Shown here piece after piece: positions 1 to 7,356 of a DNA stretch of 64,000 nt; positions within the stretch are counted from its first letter, which is position 1; every line of letters begins with the position of its first letter. Origin of the DNA: Spirosoma rigui. Its GTDB lineage: Bacteria; Bacteroidota; Bacteroidia; Cytophagales; Spirosomataceae. The notes under the pieces are model-generated. The model searched no databases and was not told the origin of the DNA. It saw only the letters and a list, made by a program, of their open reading frames with translations. The position numbers and the translations under genes are program-made. Location of the stretch: NCBI RefSeq assembly GCF_002067135.1, contig NZ_CP020105.1, positions 2,542,001 to 2,606,000 of the forward strand, written 5' to 3'.

Positions 1-236
1 ACTACTTCGGCATCAGCAGGTGCTTCTGTCGATTCAGCGGCTGCTTTAGCGGCTTTTTTCTTCGTGGCTTTTACGGGTTTTGGCTCGTCGTCGGCAAGTT
101 CCATTGCGGCAACTTCCTGTTTAGCCGCTTCTGATGAGGTGCCGGCAGTGGCGGCCATTTCAGTAGCCAGTTGTTCAATCTGGTCGAGAGACAGGACACC
201 ATCCTGCGTTTCGCCTTTGGTTTTTTTCGTTTTCAT
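1..236 (-). CDS. N-terminal part of an Ala/Lys-rich protein, cut by the window edge
   Basis: Reading leftwards from an ATG at 236 there is an open frame to base 1, giving 78 residues with no stop. The start reads MKTKKTKGE, then an acidic-polar stretch with LDQIEQLATEMAA, then a Lys/Ala-rich stretch (KATKKKAAKAAA) and further Ala/Glu/Pro. Such sequence is typical of a disordered, charged N-terminal extension in front of a folded domain that lies outside the window. I do not recognise the family, so no function is given. The low-complexity Lys/Ala content could suit a nucleic-acid-associated protein, but that is only a guess. Confidence 0.6.
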   Translation of the reverse strand, partial: MKTKKTKGETQDGVLSLDQIEQLATEMAATAGTSSEAAKQEVAAMELADDEPKPVKATKKKAAKAAAESTEAPADAEV

Positions 237-763
237 TAACTTGGAAAATTGATAATAAACTGTCCAAGCGAAGACGAGTATGTGCCAGTGAACGGCGCGA
301 TAATGCAGGAATTGCCCAACGAATGATTGCCCAAACCGACCCACCAAGGACCAATCTCCCTAACCTATCAAAGGGAGAAGACAATATATTTGAATGACTA
401 TTAGCCCACGCGCTAGGTCCCGCTCACGGCGGGACGTCCACACAGAAACCCATCTGAACATCCGTATCAGGTATCTCGTACCGGACTCTGTCGGACCTAA
501 CTCAGCGTGTAAAAAAGGAGAGAGACAGAGATGCGACGGATGCCGCTTGTAAATCTGGTGCAAAATTACGCAATTTATTCGAAAAAATCAAGTGTATAGC
601 TTAAATAAATAGGACTCTCGTTAGATGTCAGCTGGCCCATCAATCAGCTAACGACCGGTCGATAAGTCATTTAACCAGCTGATAGACACCGGGCACTACT
701 GGCCTGAATTGTACATTAGCTTTATCCGTAGCAGTCAACGCTACTCTTTTATTTAGTATATCC
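237..763. other. Intergenic region, no gene seen
   Basis: About 530 bases between two divergent genes. The short open frames here have no recognisable composition or motif. I see no tRNA-like fold, no tandem repeat and no clear TAnnTTTG promoter box. It must hold the promoters of both flanking genes, but I cannot place them. Confidence 0.5.
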
Positions 764-2830
764 ATGGCTTCCAGACCTATACAATCATCGGCAGAAACCA
801 GTCTGGCACAGCGGGAAACGCTGCTGCGCATGACTGCTCCCGAAGCATTTGACCAGGCCAGAGAACGTGTCATTAACGACAACGATATTCTACCGCTCAA
901 CTTCCTTAGCCTTGGGGAGAAAGCGGCCCGATCAGTAGTCCGGGTCATTGTACCGCAGCCGAACGGCCAGACGTTTTTTGGAACGGGTTTTATGGTGTCG
1001 CCCAGGCTCATGCTCACGAACTACCACGTGTTCGACGATCAGCCCGCTACGTCCGGGCAGGCGCTGAATGAGCTGGCGGCTAATGCACTGATCGAGTTCG
1101 ACTATGTACTCGACGACAATGGAATACCCGTGGACAGTACGCGGTTTCAGTTACGTCCCGACGCGTTTCTGGCCTCCAGCCCGCCCGATGCCCTGGATTA
1201 TGCACTCGTGGCCGTTGAACAAGTATCGATCGATGACCCCGGCCGGTCGCTTCCCGAATTTGGCTACCTGAAACTGGTTGGTATTCCGGGAAAGGCCGCC
1301 ACCAACGAAAAGCTCAGTAGTATCCACCATCCCAAAGGTGAGTTCAAGGCAATTTCGATCCGGGATAAGAAGCTGACGGAGTTTGTGGACGAGAACTTTA
1401 TTCAGTATGAAATTGATACGGAGCGGGGTTCATCGGGGGCGCCGGTATTTAACGACCAGTGGCTCGTGGTTGCGTTACATCACGAAAGTGTTCCCGAGCG
1501 ACGCGGTACCGACATCATCAATATCGACGGTACGGTCCACCAACCCGGTGAGCCTGATACCCTTATTCACTGGATTGCTAACAAGGGAATTCGCATCAGC
1601 GCGATCATTAATGATCTAAAGCGGAGTTTTGCCGAGGATACCTCTCTGCTGATTCCCCTGTTTAACCTGAACCGGTTGAAGAACGTACCGCCCAAACCAG
1701 CGGTCTTGGCGGCAACCGAATCCACTAAAACCGGTCTGCCTGCTAACCCGGTTTTACCCACCAATGGCCTGTCAGAACTGGACACGACCGGAGCCGATAC
1801 CTCACTGGCCCCTACCGGGCAGCAAAAGGACCAGGCCACTACGGTCGGCACAACCATGCAGTTCACCATTCCGCTCGAAGTTAGTATCCGGGTTGGTAAC
1901 GTCGTATCGGGTGTATCGGTAGGGGGTAGTCCAGTAGCAGCCAACCCTGTTGCCGGTGAGTCCCAACGATTTGAAAAGACAGTGGCGGCACCCGGCAGTT
2001 ATGTAGACCGGAATGGCTACAACCCGGCTTTTCTGACGGGAACGCCCCTCTCGTTCGATAAGCTGCTGGCTCCGGTCAAGGCGCAACTGGCGCTGACCAA
2101 CGACCAGAAAACAGTACTTACCTATCGAAACTTCAGCGTGGCTATCAACCGGAACCGGCGCATGGCTGTGGCTACGGCCGTCAACATTGATGGGAAGCGA
2201 TCTCAGGCCCAGGGACGAACCGATATATGGATTCTGGACTCGCGCATGAATGAGCAGTTTCAAACGGGTCCCGAGGTATACAGTAACAACGACCTGGATC
2301 GGGGACACATGGTTCGTCGACTCGATCCGGTGTGGGGCAACCAGGCAACCCAAGCCAACAACGACACCTTTCATTTCACCAACTCCTGTCCCCAGCATAA
2401 AAACCTGAACCAGAAAACGTGGGCCGATCTGGAGGACTATATCCTCGCTAACACCAAGCTGGAACAGCTGAAAGTCTCGGTGTTTACCGGTCCCGTCTTC
2501 AGTGATGCCGACATCCCTTATCGGGGTGTGTTGCTGCCGCTTCAATTCTGGAAAGTAGCAGCGGTCATTAAAAAGGATGGTAAACTATCCATGTCGGCTT
2601 ACATACTGAGCCAAAAAGATCTGGTGACGAACCTGACCGAGAATATAGCGGAGAGCGGATTTGGTCAGTACCGAACCTACCAGGTGCCGCTAACCCTGGT
2701 GCAGTCGCTGACCAAACTTAATTTCAGTCCCTACTTCGCCAATGATCCGCTGAACCGGTCTACGGCTAGTCGTTTCGAAGCCGCTACCGATCTGCGTGAA
2801 GTGCGGGAAACCAACGACGTAATTCTGTAA
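764..2830 (+). CDS. Trypsin-like serine protease fused to a DNA/RNA non-specific endonuclease
   Basis: A 688-residue two-enzyme fusion. Residues about 50-270 look like a trypsin/V8-type peptidase: catalytic His88 in LTNYHVF, Asp145 in DALDYALV and Ser224 in RGSSGAP. Residues about 290-410 are a Pro/Thr/Ala-rich linker containing a beta-like stretch (FTIPLEVSIRVG). Residues about 425-680 are an endonuclease of the Serratia/NUC1 (beta-beta-alpha metal) family: DRGH at 512-515 with catalytic His515, then TNSCPQHKNLNQ supplying the metal-ligand Asn. All key residues of both enzymes are present. No signal peptide or membrane segment is visible, so it probably acts in the cytoplasm or leaves by an unusual route. 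The domain call is from motifs; a regulated toxin or conflict-effector role is inference. The ATG at 764 is the first plausible start. No partner gene sits beside it. Confidence 0.88.
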   Translation: MASRPIQSSAETSLAQRETLLRMTAPEAFDQARERVINDNDILPLNFLSLGEKAARSVVRVIVPQPNGQTFFGTGFMVSPRLMLTNYHVFDDQPATSGQALNELAANALIEFDYVLDDNGIPVDSTRFQLRPDAFLASSPPDALDYALVAVEQVSIDDPGRSLPEFGYLKLVGIPGKAATNEKLSSIHHPKGEFKAISIRDKKLTEFVDENFIQYEIDTERGSSGAPVFNDQWLVVALHHESVPERRGTDIINIDGTVHQPGEPDTLIHWIANKGIRISAIINDLKRSFAEDTSLLIPLFNLNRLKNVPPKPAVLAATESTKTGLPANPVLPTNGLSELDTTGADTSLAPTGQQKDQATTVGTTMQFTIPLEVSIRVGNVVSGVSVGGSPVAANPVAGESQRFEKTVAAPGSYVDRNGYNPAFLTGTPLSFDKLLAPVKAQLALTNDQKTVLTYRNFSVAINRNRRMAVATAVNIDGKRSQAQGRTDIWILDSRMNEQFQTGPEVYSNNDLDRGHMVRRLDPVWGNQATQANNDTFHFTNSCPQHKNLNQKTWADLEDYILANTKLEQLKVSVFTGPVFSDADIPYRGVLLPLQFWKVAAVIKKDGKLSMSAYILSQKDLVTNLTENIAESGFGQYRTYQVPLTLVQSLTKLNFSPYFANDPLNRSTASRFEAATDLREVRETNDVIL

Positions 2831-2861
2831 CAGAAAAGCGATAGTCAGCGTTAGTTGCCTG

Positions 2862-3088
2862 ATGAATCCTACGTTCGGCAAATACATCATGCTCCTGGGG
2901 GCGCACTGGTCCTGATCGGGGCAATCGTGTTCTTTTTGGGCGATAAGTTAACCTGGCTGGGGCGGTTGCCGGGCGACATTCGGATCATGGGCAAAAACGG
3001 GGGTGGGTTTTATTTTCCCATCGTCACCTGTATTGTTATCAGCGTGCTGCTGAATCTGCTCATCGGTCTGATCCGGCGCTTTTTTTAG
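2862..3088 (+). pseudogene. DUF2905 small membrane protein, apparent frameshift in a G-run
   Basis: DUF2905 proteins are about 70 residues with two membrane helices and a central WLGRLPGDIRI motif. Here the family N-terminus (MNPTFGKYIMLLG) starts at ATG 2862 but its frame stops at 2913-2915. The rest (ALVLIGAIVFFLG, WLGRLPGDIRI, then FYFPIVTCIVIS) continues in the -1 frame to the stop at 3086-3088. The switch must occur near the five G's at 2897-2901. One missing G, real or a base-call error, explains it; a -1 slip on the G-run is also possible. A TTG at 2855 opens the second frame but gives an N-terminus unlike the family. The gene ends inside the convergent gene that follows, overlapping it by 29 bases. 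Confidence 0.8.
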
Positions 3089-4631
3089 TCGTCGCACTGG
3101 CTGGTTTTTCGGGTACAGACTCGGCGCTGTAGGTTAGTTTGTTCAGGTAAAATACTTCCCGCTGAACCGGATTGGTCCGGGACGGTGCAATCTTCTGAAA
3201 CCCGCAGGCCAGAAAGTGCCGATCATACCAGGCCATGAGGTTATCCTGCGCCGAGAACGTTACCCGTTCCTCTTCAGGGCCCGTTTTGAGCTTGAACTTC
3301 TCGGTTTCTTTCAGGACTTTACTTCCCTGAATAACCTCGGTATTGATCTCCCCGTCGTTGGGGTAGGCCAGCACAATCTTGTCACCCTGCTGCGATAGCT
3401 GAACCATCTCCGTCAGGTCGGGGCTGAGCAGTTCTTTAATGGGCAGGCAGTTATCCCAGAGTAGATTACCTTTTCGATCGAAGCCGCACACGAAGGCGTG
3501 CGTATACCGGAACCCCTCATAGCGATCCGCTCCCCGTAGGTAGCCACCGTAGGCCAGGGTATTGCCCCGGTACTGGGGGTAATATACTTCGGCAACGAGG
3601 GTAAGACCGTCGGCGGTGGGTTTCAGATCGTGGACCAGCAGCCGGTACCGGAATTTGTAATCTTTTCCTTCTTCCTTTTTCTTCTTGGCTTTAGCCAGCA
3701 GTTTTTGCTGCCGGTGGGGTTTCATGTAGTTGAAAAAATTCTGGAGTTGCGAAAACTCAAAGTACCGAATGTTGCTGATGGCGTCGGCTGCGGCATCCAC
3801 CGATGGGTCGCCGTGTTTAATACGGGTTATGTATACTCCCTGCGAATAGGGCGTACAATCGGCCGAGTAGTTCCCTACCAGTAAGGATTCATGCTCATCG
3901 ACGGGCAGGAGCTTACCCGAGATCAGACTGTTTCTGGCCCCGTCGAAATCGATCGTCCGTACGAGCTTGCTATCGTAATTGTACGTGCGGATTGAGAAGC
4001 GGCAGCGACGCCGGGACGAATGAACCAGTACGTTCACCTCGTTCCGGGTTTCATCGACCTCCAGGCTACTGATCTCCATGTGGTTGACATACATGCCCGG
4101 TAGTACCTTGGCCGTGCCGTCGAAAAACGAAAAGGCCATCACAACCGGCCGGCCGTGGTGGTAGCCACCGACGTAGGCCAGGCTGCCCATCACTTTAAAC
4201 TGCTGAACATCGAACTGATCGAGCAGGATGCCTTCAAAGGAATCAATGATCCCATCGTCGAGGTGAAGCCTGACAAACTGGTATTTGTTGGTATCATACT
4301 CCCGAAAGAGGTGATACACGTACCGATCGTTGTTGTAGATCTGGATAGAGCGGTATTTGATATCCTGCTTGAATGTCCGTTGCCAGATCTGTTTCAGGTC
4401 GACATCGTACTTTTTGAAATCAAAGACCGCGGGGGTATTGTCATAGAAACCACCCGTCCGGATCGTCATCAGCACCCCCCGGTCATCGAGGGGCGTTACG
4501 TCGAAGGCTTCGGCCTGGTTGGGGTCAGACGGGATCTCGAGCCGGAGCGACTGGGCCAGCTGGGCGCAGGCCGGTACGTACCCAATCAGGCTTAGCAGCA
4601 ACAGGGACCATATGTACCGGAGACGAACCAT
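3060..4631 (-). CDS. Secreted protein of unknown function
   Basis: 523 residues starting MVRLRYIWSLLLLSLIGY, a signal peptide with probable cleavage after PACAQ near residue 24. The rest is soluble and beta-rich, with repeated motifs such as FVRLHLDDG, VMAFSFFDGT and FVCGFDRKGNLLWDN that recall the short strands of WD40/Kelch-like propellers. A basic stretch (KAKKKKEEGKDYKFRY) lies near residue 315. I do not recognise a named family; similar long secreted proteins are common in Cytophagales. The ATG at 4631 is well placed directly downstream of a promoter box. A periplasmic or surface location is inferred from the signal peptide only. Confidence 0.75.
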   Translation of the reverse strand: MVRLRYIWSLLLLSLIGYVPACAQLAQSLRLEIPSDPNQAEAFDVTPLDDRGVLMTIRTGGFYDNTPAVFDFKKYDVDLKQIWQRTFKQDIKYRSIQIYNNDRYVYHLFREYDTNKYQFVRLHLDDGIIDSFEGILLDQFDVQQFKVMGSLAYVGGYHHGRPVVMAFSFFDGTAKVLPGMYVNHMEISSLEVDETRNEVNVLVHSSRRRCRFSIRTYNYDSKLVRTIDFDGARNSLISGKLLPVDEHESLLVGNYSADCTPYSQGVYITRIKHGDPSVDAAADAISNIRYFEFSQLQNFFNYMKPHRQQKLLAKAKKKKEEGKDYKFRYRLLVHDLKPTADGLTLVAEVYYPQYRGNTLAYGGYLRGADRYEGFRYTHAFVCGFDRKGNLLWDNCLPIKELLSPDLTEMVQLSQQGDKIVLAYPNDGEINTEVIQGSKVLKETEKFKLKTGPEEERVTFSAQDNLMAWYDRHFLACGFQKIAPSRTNPVQREVFYLNKLTYSAESVPEKPASATTKKSAGSDR

Positions 4632-4638
4632 AGTATAC

Positions 4639-4646
4639 CAAAAATA
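4639..4646 (-). promoter_or_regulatory. Promoter -7 box (TATTTTTG) for the secreted protein gene
   Basis: On the minus strand this is an exact match to the Bacteroidota -7 consensus TAnnTTTG. It ends only 7 bases before the ATG at 4631, so transcription would start almost at the start codon and the mRNA would be nearly leaderless. No clear -33 TTG was identified. Confidence 0.45.
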
Positions 4647-4716
4647 CGACTATTCGGCGGCTGGATTGCAAGCCGGACGCTGGATAAATGGCGCTGTTTT
4701 TTGAACGGGGCAAAAA

Positions 4717-5526
4717 CTATACCTGCCAGCGCTGTTTCAGGTAGTCTTTCATAAATACGTTGATGTCCCACTGGTTGGCTACCGGCTGGTTGGTATAGGG
4801 GAGGGTAGGCAGATAGCCCGGCGCCGGACCAAACTCGCACGTGACGGTGAGCAGCGGAGCGTTGGCCTGCTGCATGCGTTTACGAATGGCGTCCCACCAG
4901 ACGGTGTGTGTTTCGAGGGCCGCTTTCCACTCCGGCGCGCGTGGGTCCGATACCTGCGGGGCTTCGGGCTGTCCCACGCGGCAATGAATATGGTCGCTGA
5001 CGGCAATGGCGCGGTTGACATTTTCGGCCTGGTCGTCGAGGTACGACTCGGCTACGTTGACCCAGTGCGAATAATCGGCCGTCAGGCGGAGTTCGGGAAT
5101 TTTAAGCAGGTAATATTGAATAGCGGGGGCGCTATAGGAGAAACGGCCCCGGTGTGTTTCGTGCAGAATGCGTACGCCGGTTTGCTTTTCCACAGCCATG
5201 GCGATTTGAATCAACTCCGCATTTTGCTCGAAGGTAAAATAATCGTGGCCCGTATGGCTGTTGATAAACAAGGGCTTATAGGAAGCAATGTCCAGCAGGT
5301 CGTCATGAAATTTCTTCTTGTGCTCCGAAAACACCTTGCCCCCGCCAAATGCCATCAGAATTAGTTCCAGACCCTGGTCGTGGGTAACCTGTACCGCTTC
5401 ATTGCGTTTGTCGGGACCGGCCGCAATTTCCATTCCGTCGTAGCCGACGGCTTTAACACGGTTGGCGGCTTCGGTATAGGACAGGTTTTCCATGCCCCAG
5501 AGCGGGCAGAAGAATTGCGTTTTCAT
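4717..5526 (-). CDS. Sugar phosphate isomerase/epimerase (xylose isomerase-like TIM barrel)
   Basis: 269 residues from the ATG at 5526 (MKTQFFCPLWGMENLSY). The open frame extends further upstream, but the added residues are not family-like. The metal-binding scheme of xylose isomerase-like TIM barrels is visible: Glu in LHETHRGRFSY, Asp/His in LTADYSHWV, His in HIHCRVG and Glu in TCEFGPAPGY. It lacks a signal peptide, so it is cytoplasmic. Members of this family isomerise, epimerise, dehydrate or cleave sugars and keto-sugars, so the substrate cannot be named. It diverges from fbaA and stands alone. The upstream region contains CAAAGTA and CAAAAG stretches that could be promoter boxes read on this strand. 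Confidence 0.85.
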   Translation of the reverse strand: MKTQFFCPLWGMENLSYTEAANRVKAVGYDGMEIAAGPDKRNEAVQVTHDQGLELILMAFGGGKVFSEHKKKFHDDLLDIASYKPLFINSHTGHDYFTFEQNAELIQIAMAVEKQTGVRILHETHRGRFSYSAPAIQYYLLKIPELRLTADYSHWVNVAESYLDDQAENVNRAIAVSDHIHCRVGQPEAPQVSDPRAPEWKAALETHTVWWDAIRKRMQQANAPLLTVTCEFGPAPGYLPTLPYTNQPVANQWDINVFMKDYLKQRWQV

Positions 5527-5764
5527 GGGTATTAAAGGGAAAAAGACTAGCTGCAAAGTAGGTACAAAAGGCGCTACCGACAAGCCTTATACCCACTGCC
5601 TACCCGCCCGAACGGGGCACGAATACTGCCCGCCCGTTTGTTATAGCACTAATACGACCGAAACTGGAAGGCGTTTATGGGTTAGGGTAGCAATATTCCA
5701 CGAATATCCCCAATTTTACCCACCGGAACCGGATCGTATTACCAATCAGCTTTTTGGTAAAAAA

Positions 5765-5772
5765 TATCTTTG
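5765..5772 (+). promoter_or_regulatory. Promoter -7 box (TATCTTTG) of fbaA
   Basis: Exact TAnnTTTG match 35 bases before the ATG at 5808. It lies inside the upstream extension of the fbaA open frame, which supports 5808 rather than 5754 as the true start. No convincing -33 element is visible. Confidence 0.6.
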
Positions 5773-5807
5773 ACGAATCCAATAATCAACCGTTTTGTGC
5801 CCTAATT

Positions 5808-6887
5808 ATGAGCGAAGTAGCCTCCCGATTCAGCCCCGGTGTTATAACCGGCGAAGGCGTCACCGAAATTTTCCGCCACGCTAACGAAAATGATTACGCC
5901 CTGCCCGCCGTCAATGTCGTCGGTACGGACTCGGTTAATGCCGTACTCGAAACGGCCCGCGCCGTTAACTCGCCGGTGATCGTACAGTTCTCTAACGGGG
6001 GCGGTATTTTCTACGCCGGAAAAAGCCTGCCTAACGACAAACAGCAAGCGGCCATTGCCGGATCGATTTCGGGCGCGCTGCACGTTCATCGCGTTGCTGA
6101 ATTGTATAACGTTCCTGTTATCCTGCACACCGATCACTGCGCCAAGAAACTCCTGCCCTGGATCGATGGCCTGCTGACGGCCGGCGAAAAGCACTTCGAT
6201 CAAACGGGTAAGCCCCTTTTCTCGTCGCACATGCTCGACCTGTCGGAAGAGCCGATCGAAGAGAACATCGAAGTTTGTTCGAAGTACTTCGAGCGGATGG
6301 CCAAGATTGGCATGACCATCGAAATCGAACTCGGTGTAACGGGTGGCGAAGAGGATGGCGTTGACAATACCGACGTTGATGATTCCAAGCTCTATACCCA
6401 GCCTTCGGAAGTGGCCTACGCCTACGAAGAGCTGAGCAAAATTTCGCCCAACTTTACCATTGCTGCTGCTTTTGGTAACGTTCACGGCGTATACAAGCCG
6501 GGTAACGTAAAACTGTCGCCGATCATTCTCGACAACTCGCAGAAGTATATTCAGGAGCATTTCGGTACGGGTCCGCTGCCAGTGAACTTCGTATTCCACG
6601 GTGGTTCGGGTTCGAGCCGCGAGGAAATCCGCGAAGCCATCCGCTACGGTGCGGTGAAGATGAACCTCGACACCGACATGCAGTGGGCGATGTGGGAAGG
6701 TATCCTGAAATACTACAAAGCGAAGGAAGGCTATCTGCAATCGCAGTTGGGCAGTCCCGATGGACCTGACTCGCCGAACAAAAAATACTACGATCCACGG
6801 GTGTGGCTGCGTAAGGGCGAAGAGAGCATGGTGGAGCGCCTGAAAATTGCGTTTGAAGACCTGAACTGCATCAACCGGCTGGCCTAA
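5808..6887 (+). CDS. fbaA: Class II fructose-bisphosphate aldolase
   Basis: Zinc-dependent aldolase that splits fructose 1,6-bisphosphate into dihydroxyacetone phosphate and glyceraldehyde 3-phosphate in glycolysis and runs the reverse step in gluconeogenesis. With the start at MSEVASRFSPG the protein is 359 residues, the same as the E. coli class IIA enzyme, and the key residues fall at the same numbers: Asp109 and zinc ligand His110 in HTDHCAKK, Glu174 in EIELG, His226 in NVHGVYKPGN and His264 in FHGGSGSS. It is cytoplasmic and monocistronic: its own promoter box lies just upstream and a strong hairpin just downstream. Confidence 0.97.
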   Translation: MSEVASRFSPGVITGEGVTEIFRHANENDYALPAVNVVGTDSVNAVLETARAVNSPVIVQFSNGGGIFYAGKSLPNDKQQAAIAGSISGALHVHRVAELYNVPVILHTDHCAKKLLPWIDGLLTAGEKHFDQTGKPLFSSHMLDLSEEPIEENIEVCSKYFERMAKIGMTIEIELGVTGGEEDGVDNTDVDDSKLYTQPSEVAYAYEELSKISPNFTIAAAFGNVHGVYKPGNVKLSPIILDNSQKYIQEHFGTGPLPVNFVFHGGSGSSREEIREAIRYGAVKMNLDTDMQWAMWEGILKYYKAKEGYLQSQLGSPDGPDSPNKKYYDPRVWLRKGEESMVERLKIAFEDLNCINRLA

Positions 6888-6910
6888 TCTGCACCGGAGA
6901 AGCTTGATAC

Positions 6911-6950
6911 TTGGGGTAACTGATTGTGTGTCATCAATCGGTTACCCCAA
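6911..6950 (+). terminator. Terminator after fbaA
   Basis: 16-base arms (TTGGGGTAACTGATTG and CAATCGGTTACCCCAA, one G-T pair) around an 8-base loop, followed by TTTCGTTTTA. It starts 24 bases after the fbaA stop. Confidence 0.85.
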
Positions 6951-7356
6951 TTTCGTTTTAAACAGCGACAGCGTCTAGCCGGTCATTATGGCTGTACCAA
7001 TTAAAGACTACGCTGGCCGGTATAGTAGGATTGATCACTATGGATCTTGTTTAGCCGGGAGCCGGTATGGGCATAAAACAACCCTACAGCCGGGATGAGT
7101 GATTCTACTCAAACCGGTGCTTGGTGCAGAAATTGAACTGGTGCACACCAACGGAAAAACTCGACAGAGCGGATGTAGAACGATTTCTATCGTCGGGCAA
7201 ATTCGTTAAATTTCAGTGAGACATCGTATTGTATATAATGGATCACTGAAAAAATTGGCTTTTGATTATTGCCTTCTTTTGTTTCTATGCAAACGAAGCG
7301 TACGTAGAGCCGACCAGCCAGGTGAGCGGGGATTTCTAAGGTATTTTTAATCGAAT
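6951..7356. other. Intergenic region before the RND pump
   Basis: About 400 bases without a supportable gene. Several CCGG-containing short repeats (GCCGGT, GCCGGG) recur but do not form one clear structure. The promoter of the efflux operon must lie here; no exact TAnnTTTG box was found close to the start at 7357. Confidence 0.5.

Noticed and set aside
237-763. Short frames at 360-563 and 667-1017 as possible genes
   Set aside because: No recognisable composition, no start context, and the second overlaps the protease-nuclease gene in antisense.
5551-5557. CAAAGTA upstream of the isomerase gene at 4717-5526
   Set aside because: A single half-site, more likely a promoter box than an operator.
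5802-6740. 312-residue open frame antisense to fbaA
   Set aside because: Fully inside a clear aldolase gene on the other strand; composition (Arg/Val-rich, no motif) is that of a codon-bias shadow. The same applies to long antisense frames at 8530-9297, 9813-10613, 1802-2545, 61833-62696 and others.
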